A model generated the notes under the pieces. It ran no database searches and was not told the origin of the DNA. It was given only the letters and a program-made list of their open reading frames with translations. From NCBI RefSeq assembly GCF_900116425.1, contig NZ_FPAS01000003.1, positions 62,001 to 126,000 of the forward strand: a stretch of DNA of 64,000 nt, in the 5' to 3' direction. The DNA is from Lishizhenia tianjinensis. GTDB lineage: Bacteria; Bacteroidota; Bacteroidia; Flavobacteriales_D; Crocinitomicaceae. The position numbers and the translations under genes were made by a program. Position 1 is the first letter of the stretch. Each line of letters starts with the position of its first letter. Below are positions 27,084 through 36,396 of this stretch, piece after piece.

Positions 27084-28152
27084 TATCTTGATAAGTAATC
27101 ATGATGGCAAACAAGGCAGGCATGTCTGTTTTAATATTAACCACCTGAGATTGTATCAAATCATAAGCCGCAGAAAGCTCCGTGTTTTCTGCATTAATTT
27201 CAGCTTTCAAAGTAGTATTGAAAGTCTCGAATTTATTCAATACACTTGTGTAGGTAGAAGTTATATCTGTATTAAGGGTCTGACCTTGATCCACAAAAGA
27301 CAAAACATAATCTTGAAAACCTATACCGTCATTTCCTTTGTAATCTCCCTTGTAAACTTCTCTAGATGCCTCAAGACTCGCTTTTATTAAGTCAAAAGAA
27401 AAACCAGAGTAAGGAGCTTCTATATACTCAGGCTGAGGTATACCTAAACTTTGCTGACCAATAGGAATTCCGAATTTAGCTACCTTAGTTAACTCATAAT
27501 CTTTATTAAACTCATTTACTAAAAATGACATAGAACTCGTAGATGACGTTCCTGTGTTTGCTTTAAACTCTTGGGTATATGAAGTATTCCAAGCATTAAC
27601 AACTGCATTAATTTCTATTTGCATTTTATCAATTAATTCACCTAAATAAGTTAATCGATTTGCATCTGATGCTAGTCTATTCAAAGCCTCTTGCGTAGAC
27701 AAATCAAACAACAAGTAATCCATAGCCGGGAAACCAATTGCATCTGCATTACCGGCTGCTCCTAGGGTATAAGAACCGCTCGTAATGTTGTTATCCACTT
27801 TAGCGGTATCACAAGGATAAGTTCCAAAAGCACCTTTAATTCCGTAATCCATAGATGGACCAAAATTGAAGATTTGACTGTGTTGAAACTGAAGGTAAGC
27901 TGTTTTCCAAGCGTTTTGTAAAGCCTCTAAATTGGCCTGAGTAACATCAGCCTGAAAAGAAGAAAAAGAGGATTTAAGCGTGCTAATTTCTCCCTGTAAA
28001 TCTGTTAAAGAAGGAACTATCACCTTGTCAGCATAATCTGCCAACAATGCTGTTTTATTAAATTCTACTGTAGGTTCAACAGGTTCTTTACATTTAGATG
28101 AGAGTAAAGAAAGCGCCAATGCCGAAACAAAAACAAGCTTAAATCTTTTCAT
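27070..28152 (-). CDS. Imelysin family lipoprotein (peptidase M75-like)
   Basis: The 360-residue protein has a signal peptide with a probable but unorthodox lipobox (LLSSKC, Cys21) and an imelysin fold of two helical bundles. The place of the family GxHxxE motif reads GFPAMD (Gly140 to Asp145), so the His is replaced by Pro and the Glu by Asp; some imelysin-like proteins are known to lack this motif. Imelysins are implicated in iron uptake. It is the second gene of the operon, 18 bases after DUF4856, and overlaps the HTTM gene. Confidence 0.88.
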   Translation of the reverse strand: MKRFKLVFVSALALSLLSSKCKEPVEPTVEFNKTALLADYADKVIVPSLTDLQGEISTLKSSFSSFQADVTQANLEALQNAWKTAYLQFQHSQIFNFGPSMDYGIKGAFGTYPCDTAKVDNNITSGSYTLGAAGNADAIGFPAMDYLLFDLSTQEALNRLASDANRLTYLGELIDKMQIEINAVVNAWNTSYTQEFKANTGTSSTSSMSFLVNEFNKDYELTKVAKFGIPIGQQSLGIPQPEYIEAPYSGFSFDLIKASLEASREVYKGDYKGNDGIGFQDYVLSFVDQGQTLNTDITSTYTSVLNKFETFNTTLKAEINAENTELSAAYDLIQSQVVNIKTDMPALFAIMITYQDNDGD

Positions 28153-28170
28153 TTTTCTTTTAATATTTTA

Positions 28171-29316
28171 CTAGTACTTCGCGTTGATTGCCGCTTTGAT
28201 GTTGTTTAAGTCAACCAAAGTTAAATCCCAGAAGTTATCTCCGTACATTGCTAAAATAGCATTCAATTCTGTTTGTGTTAAAACACGCGTGTCTTGTGCT
28301 GCGTAACGGATACACATTGTAAATCCTAAAGCTTCAGATAAAGTGTGGAAATACAAAGCATCATCAGTACCAAAGTTAGCAATAGCCAAATCTAAGTAAT
28401 GAACTGCTTGACGCGCTGCAATTTTTTCCCACATTACTTGAATTGCTTCGATCGCCTCATCTCTAGAAGTATAATCCTTTTGAGTAATTGCAAATCTTCC
28501 TTTTAAGAAGTTATTCATCATTACTGAGTTAGAGCTCAACTCAGTATCTCTACTGTTACAGTACTCTCCCCAGAAGTGATCAGGAATAGTTGTAGGGAAA
28601 TCAACATCAACTCCAAAGTAACCAAAAGCCTCATCGAAGTGGTGCTCCATAGTTGTGTAGTACTTACCAGCAGTTGCATCCACAGCTGTAGTGTTGTCTA
28701 CATCCATTTTCGCATCTGAGAAATAAACGTTGTTTGCTTGGTACATCAATACTGCACCCATCAATCCTTTTTCGATTAATTGCGTGTATTCAATTCCATT
28801 TGCCCCTAATAAATACGTTCTTGTTCCATTGGTAACGATTCCCGCTTGTCCGTAAGCCGCTGTCATATCGTAAGACTGTGAAGCCAAGGCCATAGAGTCT
28901 AAGGCATCTTCAAAGAAGCTTACATCTGCAGAGAAACACTTATCTTTCAATTGTTTTGAAGAAGAAAAAGTAAAGTTTCCATTTCCATTGTCACCAGTAT
29001 TGGCGAACATATCTTGCAAATCTTGCGCACTTACTGGAGCGTTAACACCACTTTTCATTAAGGCTACCATTTCTGACAATTGCGCCAAACGATCTTGTTG
29101 TCCTCCATAAGAAACTGTTGAGTTTCCTTCCGCATCTGTAAACTCATAAGTAGTTGGTGCGAGGGGTGAGTTATCAATGTAAACACATGACCCATCATCT
29201 TTTTTCGCTTCTTCGCTGTAGTTAGATGCCGTTTCATCCGTACATCCTTCTTTTTTACAAGCTGTAAATGCCATTGCTCCTGCAACCAATACTAAAAGTG
29301 CTTTACTTTTATTCAT
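28171..29316 (-). CDS. DUF4856 lipoprotein
   Basis: The 381-residue protein has a lipobox (AFTAC, Cys20), then a short Cys-rich segment common in Bacteroidota surface proteins (GCTDETASNYSEEAKKDDGS), and a mostly helical DUF4856 domain (about 55-380) with repeated Gln/Asp-rich helices. DUF4856 genes are regular partners of imelysin and TonB receptors; the structure suggests an imelysin-like helical fold, but the biochemical role is unknown. It is the first gene of the operon, about 30 bases behind a good promoter. Confidence 0.85.
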   Translation of the reverse strand: MNKSKALLVLVAGAMAFTACKKEGCTDETASNYSEEAKKDDGSCVYIDNSPLAPTTYEFTDAEGNSTVSYGGQQDRLAQLSEMVALMKSGVNAPVSAQDLQDMFANTGDNGNGNFTFSSSKQLKDKCFSADVSFFEDALDSMALASQSYDMTAAYGQAGIVTNGTRTYLLGANGIEYTQLIEKGLMGAVLMYQANNVYFSDAKMDVDNTTAVDATAGKYYTTMEHHFDEAFGYFGVDVDFPTTIPDHFWGEYCNSRDTELSSNSVMMNNFLKGRFAITQKDYTSRDEAIEAIQVMWEKIAARQAVHYLDLAIANFGTDDALYFHTLSEALGFTMCIRYAAQDTRVLTQTELNAILAMYGDNFWDLTLVDLNNIKAAINAKY

Positions 29317-29352
29317 CTTTAGTGTTATTTAGTCTTATTTTAAATAGTGCTG

Positions 29353-29383
29353 CAAAGATAGGCGGATAGCCTGCTGAGGGCAA
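29353..29383 (-). promoter_or_regulatory. Promoter of the imelysin/TonB operon
   Basis: TTG (29383-29381), a 20-base spacer and TATCTTTG (29360-29353) fit the Bacteroidota consensus, with about 36 bases to ATG 29316. I see no convincing Fur-type inverted repeat around it. Confidence 0.7.
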
Positions 29384-29432
29384 TACCACAAAAATGGTAT
29401 TCTGTTTTTCAACTTTATTTTACCTTTAAGCC

Positions 29433-30275
29433 GTGGAAAAGAAATTCATCATAGCAGACAGTGGAGGGAGCAAGACGCATTGGATAATGTCTGATGAAAA
29501 AACCTATAAAGAATTTTTCAGTTCAGGACTTCACCCTAAAGAAATAACACCCGCAAAGGAAGAAGAAGTAAAAGCACTTTTTAATGCTTACGATTTAAGT
29601 GAATACGTGCTGTATTTTTACGGTACAGGTTGTTTACGCGAAGAAAATCAAACTCCCGTAAAAGAGTTACTTACTACCTTAGGCTTTAATGAAACCCATA
29701 TTTATGGGGATGTTGTAGGAAGTTGTAGAGCCGCTCTTGCTGATGCACCTGGAGATGTATTAATTCTCGGTACAGGAAGTGTTGGCCTAAAATACGACGG
29801 TGAAAAAATTACCGAAACTTTTGGAGGTTTGGGCTACCCTCATGGAGACGAAGGTAGCGGTGCTCGAATGGGTAAAATGCTTATTGAGGGTTACCAACAT
29901 AAAACGTTATCCCCTGAGTTAATTGCAAAATTAGAAGCTTATAAAACAAACATTTCTTTTCCTCTAAACACACCGGTAGAAGAGATAAACAGAAAAGAAA
30001 TTGCCACCTTGAGCAAATTTTTATTTGAACACAAGGCCGAAGAAGAGGTGCAAAGTATACTTAGAACTTCTTTCCAAGAAATGTATACAACTACAGTAGA
30101 GCCCATGCATACCAATTCCATTTCGGTTACTGGAAGTATCGCTTTTTATTTCAAAGATGAACTGAAAGACTTCTTATTTTCTAAGCAAATTGTAGTAAAT
30201 CGCATTGTAAAATACCCGGCTCTTAATCTCTATTCTTTACACTTTAATCAACACAAGGGAAGTTTAAATCAATAA
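29433..30275 (+). CDS. BadF/BadG-type N-acetylhexosamine kinase
   Basis: The 280-residue ATPase has the ASKHA phosphate-1 motif IADSGGSKTHW at its N-terminus, the catalytic region YGDVVGSCRAALAD, LILGTGSVGL and GGLGYPHGDEGSG, a typical signature of N-acetylglucosamine/N-acetylmuramate-type kinases. It probably phosphorylates an amino sugar from cell-wall turnover; murQ at 62.7 kb would handle MurNAc-6-phosphate. Translation must start at GTG 29433, as no ATG precedes the phosphate-binding motif. Confidence 0.82.
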   Translation: MEKKFIIADSGGSKTHWIMSDEKTYKEFFSSGLHPKEITPAKEEEVKALFNAYDLSEYVLYFYGTGCLREENQTPVKELLTTLGFNETHIYGDVVGSCRAALADAPGDVLILGTGSVGLKYDGEKITETFGGLGYPHGDEGSGARMGKMLIEGYQHKTLSPELIAKLEAYKTNISFPLNTPVEEINRKEIATLSKFLFEHKAEEEVQSILRTSFQEMYTTTVEPMHTNSISVTGSIAFYFKDELKDFLFSKQIVVNRIVKYPALNLYSLHFNQHKGSLNQ

Positions 30276-30377
30276 AATCCTAGTTGACAAATAAAGATTT
30301 TCAACTTCTTATGCATAAATATGATAAGAAAATTTTGCATCTTTACGGCCAAGGAAAATTAAGACTGTTATAATTTT

Positions 30378-30779
30378 ATGGATAATTTGTTCATTCAAGC
30401 AACTGCAAAGTCGCCTGCCATAGAACTAGACTCACTTACTGGAAATTTAAAAATCAAGGGTAGATTAATACCTGAAGATTCTGATAAATTTTGGATACCA
30501 GTACAGAACTGGGTAGAGAACTATGCCAAGCAGCCAGCTGCAAAAACGAGCTTCGTATTCGACATAGAATACATGAACATCACCTCTTCCAAATACATTC
30601 TTAACTGCTTGTATGCACTCAATGAGGTGTTTTTAAAAGAACAAAACATTGAGGTTATATGGAGGTTTAAAGAAGGCGATGTTGATGTAAAAGAAATTGG
30701 AGAAGACTTTGCTTTTATGGTAAAGATACCTTTCGAATTTTGTCCGTACAGCGAAGTAGAATTTGCTATGGCAATGTAG
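30378..30779 (+). CDS. SiaC family (DUF1987) regulatory phosphoprotein
   Basis: The 133-residue protein matches DUF1987/SiaC: SPAIELDSLTGNLKIKGRLI, PVQNWVENYAKQPAAKTSFV and the phosphosite helix IEYMNITSSKYIL, where Thr69 is the expected counterpart of the SiaC threonine, flanked by Ser70 and Ser71. In Pseudomonas SiaC is phosphorylated by SiaB and dephosphorylated by the PP2C phosphatase SiaA, and it controls c-di-GMP signalling. No SiaB is adjacent here; a SpoIIE/PP2C phosphatase with a sensor domain lies at 43.3 kb. The 3' end overlaps the next gene. Confidence 0.85.
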   Translation: MDNLFIQATAKSPAIELDSLTGNLKIKGRLIPEDSDKFWIPVQNWVENYAKQPAAKTSFVFDIEYMNITSSKYILNCLYALNEVFLKEQNIEVIWRFKEGDVDVKEIGEDFAFMVKIPFEFCPYSEVEFAMAM

Positions 30780-31641
30780 GCCAAGCATCCGGAACTAAAA
30801 CTATAGACGTATACCCATTTTTATATAGCAGTCCAACATGGACTGCTTTTTTTTGGTTAAAACTTTTCTGCATTCTAGCCAACAACTCTTCCCTACCTTG
30901 TAACTTTAAGCTTTCGTTTGTTTCGACCGTTGCACTTAACCAATTGGGTTTTTCTAAGAGAAAATACTCAAGAATAGCTTCGTTTAAAGACCACTCCTCA
31001 AATGTGCTCGCCTTCATATATCCTTTGCGTTCACTTTTTTCATTTTGCCAATACACCAAAGGTGAGTTTTGATAAAATTGACCACATATTAAAGCTTTAG
31101 AAGGAATATCTTTATAGTCATTTAAATGCTGCGTTAAGTTTAATTGATGTTCTTTTAACTTTAATATTTTTTTTGCGAGGTTATCTTTAGCGTTCGGCCC
31201 TAACCATTGTTCAAACTCTTGGGCTTCCTCATTTTGCAAATAATATTTCACGGCTAATTCTAAATGATAAATCTCTTGATCTTCTTTGAGAATAAAATCT
31301 ATTTCACCAAGTGTTTGTTTCTCTCTAATGATTTGATGGTTGGCTAATTCAACTTTTATGTATGGACTTAAATGAAAAAAAGTATGCATCAAGGCTTCAA
31401 AGTAATAGCCCAATCTGTGATTTTTGGTAAAGGCTTTTAGTTGAGAATTGAATTCTTCGGGAGAGTTATCCCAGAGCTTGAGCAAGGCATAATGTTGTTG
31501 ATACCACGTATATTTTTTAGCATCACTCACCAAAGGAATTCCTACCTCTTCGTTGAGGGGACAAGGAGAACAAAGTGCCCAAACCAAATCTTTAATGGCT
31601 GGAGTTTGAAATTTTGAGATATTGTTTTGAAGTGTATCCAC
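30766..31641 (-). CDS. DUF1853 protein, PD-(D/E)XK nuclease-like
   Basis: The core shows the DUF1853 signature HRLGYYFEALMHTFF, then TLGEIDFIL and HLELAVKYYL, which looks like a PD-(D/E)XK nuclease-like active site (Glu, Asp, then ELAVK). Activity is not established for the family. The frame extends to ATG 31671, but that start sits inside the hairpin terminator of the gene to the right, so GTG 31641 (291 residues) is preferred; its N-terminus, VDTLQNNISKFQTPAI, looks natural. It converges with the SiaC-like gene with a 14-base overlap. Confidence 0.72.
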   Translation of the reverse strand: MDTLQNNISKFQTPAIKDLVWALCSPCPLNEEVGIPLVSDAKKYTWYQQHYALLKLWDNSPEEFNSQLKAFTKNHRLGYYFEALMHTFFHLSPYIKVELANHQIIREKQTLGEIDFILKEDQEIYHLELAVKYYLQNEEAQEFEQWLGPNAKDNLAKKILKLKEHQLNLTQHLNDYKDIPSKALICGQFYQNSPLVYWQNEKSERKGYMKASTFEEWSLNEAILEYFLLEKPNWLSATVETNESLKLQGREELLARMQKSFNQKKAVHVGLLYKNGYTSIVLVPDAWPTLP

Positions 31642-31654
31642 ACCGCAAAATAAC

Positions 31655-31683
31655 AAAAAAAGGTCACCCATTTGGGTGACCTT
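31655..31683 (-). terminator. Hairpin terminator of the large secreted protein gene
   Basis: AAGGTCACCCA (31660-31670) pairs perfectly with TGGGTGACCTT (31673-31683). On the minus strand the stem is followed by a T run, twenty-odd bases after the stop codon of the gene at 31705-35139. Confidence 0.85.
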
Positions 31684-31704
31684 CTGACTAAAAATAAACC
31701 ATAA

Positions 31705-34700
31705 CTATTGTACTACAATCTTTACAGTTTTGAGGGTTTTACCATTCTGTAATTTCAGCGTGTAAAGCCCTCGTGCCAATTCAGAAGTGTTGAACTGCAC
31801 CACTTGATTTTGAGCACCAGAAAGTTGGTGAACCAATCTTCCTGTGTTATCATAAAGTGCAATATCAACCGCTACATTGTTTAGCTCGGTAATATCTATG
31901 TTAAGAATATGTATTGTTGGATTTGGGTAAACTCTTACCGCATTCAAAGGATTCACATCATCCAAACCTACTACAGTAGTTACAGAAGCAGTTGTTTCAC
32001 ATCCATTATCATCTGTTACAACCACGGTTTGAACTCCTAACTGAACGGTTGTCTGTGTTTGCGTTTGATCTCCATTATCCCAAACGTATTCGTAAGGAGG
32101 AGTTCCACCCGTAACATTTGCCGTTGCAGTACCATTCAAATTGTCTGTTGCCGTTGCTACTAATTCAGTAGGTTCTGCAACTGTATAATCAGGAGTCGTG
32201 AAAGTACATCCATTTGCATCTGTTACTGTCAATGCGTAATCTCCAGCCATAACACCTACCGTATTATCTTCAGTAGTTTCTCCATTATCCCATAAGAAAT
32301 CTAAAGGTGCAGTACCTCCAGTTGCTGTAACGTAAAGCTCACCGGTAGAACCTCCGTAACACAATACATCAAAAATTGAATCTAAACTTACTTCGATTAA
32401 TGCCGGTTCAACCAAGTTAATTTCAATACTGTCTTGACATCCAATTGAATCAACTACATACCCCATGTAAACACCAGCACCAAGTCCAGTAATTGTTGGT
32501 GTAATAGCTCCATTCGCATTTGAACTCCATGAATAATCTACATTACCTATTGCATCCACAGTAGATAAAGCAATTTCACCATTCATATCACCATTACATA
32601 ATATATCTGTAACCGTTGCCGAAACATCAGGAGCTGAAACATACACTGTAATCGTTTCGCTATCGTTTGTTCCGTCTGCATCACCATTTAAGCTGGTTAC
32701 AACGTTAACATCGTGTGCACCAACCGTTGGAGTTAAAGGACCTACCGTTACCAATACAGAATCATCAGCAGGAATATTTTCAACACCTGTAGCTAAACTT
32801 ACTCCATCCACGAATACCTCATAATCAACATCTGCTGCATTGGTTAATGAATTATTTACCAGGTAGAAATCTGCGTTTATTGCACCTGTTCCACAGTAGA
32901 TCGTAGGTACTTGCACCAAGGAAGGCGTTACATCAGGAACAAGCTCTACTACAAAATTATCTACGAAAACATCAATATCTTCGTTTGATGCATCAGACTT
33001 CGCATAAAACCCGATTCTAACCGCAGAAAAGCTCGTATAATCAGTTAAATTGATGGTTACAGTTTCTCCAGCAGCCGCTATAGGATTAGTTGCTGTAAAT
33101 ACTTTTTCAATATTTGCATTACTCCAAGTTGCACCATTGTCTGTAGAAACAACGATAGCCAAACTATCATCAGAACCCCAAACGGCACTGGATGTACTCC
33201 CCCATTCAGTTGCAATCATATCAAAAGAAACTTGGGTATTACCTCCAGTAAGGTCTATAGAAGGTGAAATCAACCATTCCTCTACATTATCTGAATAGAT
33301 ATTGATACGAGCCGATTCACTTCCTGCCGATTGATTACCATAATCATCGTTAGTCCATGATGAAGACCCTCCATTTAAAGTTACATTTGAGCCTAATAAA
33401 CCGTCAGCTTCTCCCCAACATGAAGGAAGGTAGTTTGCAAAGTCTTCGGTGTAACCAAGACCAACAGCATCACATGCTGTAGTAAATTCTTGAGCCACAG
33501 TTGTCCAACCACTTGTATCGCCTGCACCACAAATTTGACGGATATAAACCTCGTAATCTGTGTTCGACATTAAACCAGAAATTGTAGTTGAGTTTCCTGT
33601 TTCTAAAGATAAAGTAGCTGTTGAAAAAGCTTGACCCGCTTCAACTATTCCTACTTGAAAATCAGTTCCTGTACCATAGTAAGTAGTCCATGCTAAATCA
33701 ACACTATTGTTGGTAACCGTACCTACTGTCAAACTTGTGGGTACTAAACAAGAAGGTTGTTGCCCTACAAAGAAATCATCCACATACACATCTATGTCTT
33801 CATTAGAAACAGTTGACGCTGCATAAAAGGCAAATTTCACCGTACCTGTATACGCAGATAAATCATACGATTTAACTTGAGCGGTAGCTCCAGGGTTGTT
33901 ATTTACATTGAATAATTCTAATATGTTTGCTGTTGACCAAGTTGCACCATTATCTGTAGAAATAACAACAGCCATCGAATCATCTGCTCCCCAAATGGCG
34001 TCTGCAGATGAGAAATATTCGGTTGCTCTTATATTAAAGCTTAAAAAATTATTCCCGGCACTCAAATCAAAAGAAGGAGATATCAACCATTCGTCTTTCG
34101 ATGTTGAATAGATATTCACTTTTGCGCTTCCAGAAGAACTTCCCCAATCTGAAGAACCAAATGAAAGAGAAGAATTTGTTGTTAAAGCTCCACTAGCTTC
34201 TACCCAACATTCAGGTAAGTAATTCGAAAAATCTTCAGTATGATCTGGTATGTAGGTTACACATTCCGTAGTAACACTAGCAGGTCCAAATACTGTACTT
34301 GTATCTGTAGTTGAACAAACTGAACGCACATAAATATCATAAGTCGTGTTAGACATTAATGTATCCAAATTCAAGGAATCTCCAGTAATTATTGTTGTAT
34401 TACCTGACCCTTGTGTGAAACCAGATAAACCAAACTCCACTTCATAAGAAGGGGCTGTAAGGGCATGATCTATAATAATATCGAAGCCATCGCTTGTAAC
34501 CGAATTCAAATCAACACCATCGACTGGAGTACAGGCTGGTGTAATTCCCAAGAAAGTAATGTTTGGAATGTATGCACGTGTAGTATTTGCGTCAAACAAA
34601 CTCGTCATATCCTGAGCGTCATAATCATCATAATAAGTAAGCGCTCTATCATTGGTAGTGCTTGAACACAAAAATTCGTCGGAATTTGCTCCAAAACCAG

Positions 34701-35139
34701 TTTGATTTTCAGCCACTGCCATAATGATGTTGTCTGTTCCATTATAGGCGAAAGGACTGTCAAATAAAATTTCTACATAATCACCAGCAGGATCAGAAAC
34801 TACATAGGCAGAATCTGCATAGACTTGTGTAAAGTTTGAAACTGGCTCCCAATCAGAGACTCCAGAAAAGGAAGTTTTGGTGGAAGTAGCAATAGACACA
34901 ACCCAATCATAAGAGTTAGCGTCTAAGCTTGTACCAGAAGCAGTGTAATAACGCACTCCAGTTATAGAACCAGATGCGCTAATTTCAGACGATAGGTAAA
35001 TTGATTGTGAATAGGTGTAGCCATAGTAAGGTTCAATAGGTATGGCTTGACCGGTTGAGGTTCCTGACCCCACATTTGTTTGGGCGATGCTGAGAGATGT
35101 AAGCAGCAAGCCCATGAGCAATAATGAAATTTTCTTCAT
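31705..35139 (-). CDS. Large T9SS-secreted adhesin-like protein with FN3, anchor-J and SprB repeats
   Basis: The 1144-residue protein has a signal peptide (MKKISLLLMGLLLTSLSIAQ) and a modular body: an N-terminal beta domain (about 20-200), a fibronectin III-like repeat ending in YVRSVC, a MAM-like choice-of-anchor J domain (about 292-465, EDFSNYLPECW...STDNGATWS), then a second FN3 plus anchor-J pair (about 466-735), a CARDB-like domain (about 740-830), SprB-type repeats (ILCNGDMNGEIAL, VLCYGGSTGELYV; about 830-1050) and a type A T9SS sorting domain at the end (VYPNPTIHILNID...LYTLKLQNGK). It should be exported by T9SS to the cell surface; the ligand is unknown. Confidence 0.9.
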   Translation of the reverse strand: MKKISLLLMGLLLTSLSIAQTNVGSGTSTGQAIPIEPYYGYTYSQSIYLSSEISASGSITGVRYYTASGTSLDANSYDWVVSIATSTKTSFSGVSDWEPVSNFTQVYADSAYVVSDPAGDYVEILFDSPFAYNGTDNIIMAVAENQTGFGANSDEFLCSSTTNDRALTYYDDYDAQDMTSLFDANTTRAYIPNITFLGITPACTPVDGVDLNSVTSDGFDIIIDHALTAPSYEVEFGLSGFTQGSGNTTIITGDSLNLDTLMSNTTYDIYVRSVCSTTDTSTVFGPASVTTECVTYIPDHTEDFSNYLPECWVEASGALTTNSSLSFGSSDWGSSSGSAKVNIYSTSKDEWLISPSFDLSAGNNFLSFNIRATEYFSSADAIWGADDSMAVVISTDNGATWSTANILELFNVNNNPGATAQVKSYDLSAYTGTVKFAFYAASTVSNEDIDVYVDDFFVGQQPSCLVPTSLTVGTVTNNSVDLAWTTYYGTGTDFQVGIVEAGQAFSTATLSLETGNSTTISGLMSNTDYEVYIRQICGAGDTSGWTTVAQEFTTACDAVGLGYTEDFANYLPSCWGEADGLLGSNVTLNGGSSSWTNDDYGNQSAGSESARINIYSDNVEEWLISPSIDLTGGNTQVSFDMIATEWGSTSSAVWGSDDSLAIVVSTDNGATWSNANIEKVFTATNPIAAAGETVTINLTDYTSFSAVRIGFYAKSDASNEDIDVFVDNFVVELVPDVTPSLVQVPTIYCGTGAINADFYLVNNSLTNAADVDYEVFVDGVSLATGVENIPADDSVLVTVGPLTPTVGAHDVNVVTSLNGDADGTNDSETITVYVSAPDVSATVTDILCNGDMNGEIALSTVDAIGNVDYSWSSNANGAITPTITGLGAGVYMGYVVDSIGCQDSIEINLVEPALIEVSLDSIFDVLCYGGSTGELYVTATGGTAPLDFLWDNGETTEDNTVGVMAGDYALTVTDANGCTFTTPDYTVAEPTELVATATDNLNGTATANVTGGTPPYEYVWDNGDQTQTQTTVQLGVQTVVVTDDNGCETTASVTTVVGLDDVNPLNAVRVYPNPTIHILNIDITELNNVAVDIALYDNTGRLVHQLSGAQNQVVQFNTSELARGLYTLKLQNGKTLKTVKIVVQ

Positions 35140-35440
35140 GATTAATTTAGTTTATTAGTGTATTTTATTCTACTTGGATGTAGAAGTCGACACAAAACTA
35201 AGGAAGAAAAAAGAGCATGCAAATTTATAACAAATATTGGTCGTTTTGTTATTTTTTAAGCTGCCATTCAAGTTTTAAAGGATGTATAAAACATTTAACA
35301 CCTCATTCAACACAAAATCACTTTAACTAACAATTACGTTATATATGCAACAACTGCTTTCAAAAAAGGAAGAGTTAAGAATGCAACACATTGTTTCCCC
35401 TGCACTTTATACTTTCATGTATTTTTAGCATTTTTGCAGC
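35140..35440. other. 301-base intergenic region between divergent genes
   Basis: This A+T-rich stretch holds the upstream regions of the large adhesin (minus) and the small gene at 35441 (plus). The symmetric element GCATTTTTGC lies at 35428-35437, just before the plus-strand start, in the usual place of a -7 box. Only frames under 30 codons are present, and I see no RNA gene or repeat. Confidence 0.5.
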
Positions 35441-35707
35441 GTGAGAGTAATAGAAGAAATAGAACACCCAAGATTTAAGATACAAATCTTTAATTTTAAC
35501 AATAAGTACATTGTTAAAGTAGAACTAGGTCAATTCGAACAAACTTATAAAATTGGGGAAATTGATGTAATGGGATTAGCAGACGTTAAAGCCATGATCA
35601 CGAGTGATTTTCTACAAGGTTGTTTAAACCGTTTTGTAGATATGCGTGCCGATTGGGAAAAATCTTTCCGCAACAAGAACGTTCAAGAAAATTCAGAAAC
35701 AAAATAA
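35441..35707 (+). CDS. Conserved small hypothetical protein
   Basis: The 88-residue protein (RVIEEIEHPRFKIQIFNFNN...YKIGEIDVMGLADVKAM) has the look of a small alpha/beta domain conserved in Bacteroidota, but I cannot name a family. The start is GTG 35441; no earlier ATG exists after the promoter-like element. It lies 14 bases before the OmpH-like lipoprotein and may share its transcript. Confidence 0.6.
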   Translation: MRVIEEIEHPRFKIQIFNFNNKYIVKVELGQFEQTYKIGEIDVMGLADVKAMITSDFLQGCLNRFVDMRADWEKSFRNKNVQENSETK

Positions 35708-35721
35708 TCAAGCAACTTAAG

Positions 35722-36381
35722 ATGAATAAATTAATAGCATCATTTGCGATGGGAGCCTTAGTATTGGCCTCTTGTAACTCATCAACTTCTACAACAGAAG
35801 AAAGCAAAGCACAAACACCTGCTAAAACAGCAAGTGAAATTCAGGTAAAAAACTCGGAAGGTTTAAAAATTGCTTTCTATGTTCAAGATAGCATTCCATC
35901 AGGTTTTAACTACTACAGAGAAATCGACTCGATGTTGCAAGCTAAACAAACGCAATATCAGACGAAACTAGAGCGTATGTACGCGAAATACGAGCAATAT
36001 GCTGCTGAAATTCAAAGAAGAGATCAGAACAATGAAATTTCTTCATTTGAATTACCAAAAGTACAAGAAGAGATTGCACGAAGACAACAAGAGATTGCCC
36101 AAATTGAACAAAATGAGGGTAGAATTTTGCAACAAGAAACGATGAACTACACCAATGCTTTGGCTAACAAAATTTCTGGAGCAGGAAATGAATACGCCAA
36201 AGAAAACGGTATAGATATTTTGTTCTTTTACCAAAAAGGAGGACAAATAACTTACATCTCAGATGCATTTGACGTAACACAAGATTTCATTGCCTACTTG
36301 AACAAAAGAGAAAAAGAAATCATCTCAGGTGTTGAAGAAAGTGTAGAGGAAGAAACAAACGCAGAAGAAACTGCAAAATAA
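35722..36381 (+). CDS. OmpH/Skp-like lipoprotein
   Basis: From ATG 35722 the product is 219 residues with a lipobox (VLASC, Cys18). The mature part matches the OmpH/Skp pattern: a short strand (LKIAFYVQDSI), a long charged coiled coil (about 70-140, rich in Gln, Glu and Arg) and a closing region with GIDILFFYQKGGQITYIS. Skp-type proteins chaperone outer-membrane proteins; lipid-anchored relatives are common in Bacteroidota. The longer frame back to 35620 runs through the previous gene and is rejected. The C-terminus is acidic. Confidence 0.78.
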   Translation: MNKLIASFAMGALVLASCNSSTSTTEESKAQTPAKTASEIQVKNSEGLKIAFYVQDSIPSGFNYYREIDSMLQAKQTQYQTKLERMYAKYEQYAAEIQRRDQNNEISSFELPKVQEEIARRQQEIAQIEQNEGRILQQETMNYTNALANKISGAGNEYAKENGIDILFFYQKGGQITYISDAFDVTQDFIAYLNKREKEIISGVEESVEEETNAEETAK

Positions 36382-36396
36382 GAAGGACAAGAACCT

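Noticed and set aside
31641-31671. ATG 31671 as the start of the DUF1853 gene
   Set aside because: The first codons fall inside the perfect hairpin terminator of the neighbouring gene; the later GTG gives a more natural N-terminus.
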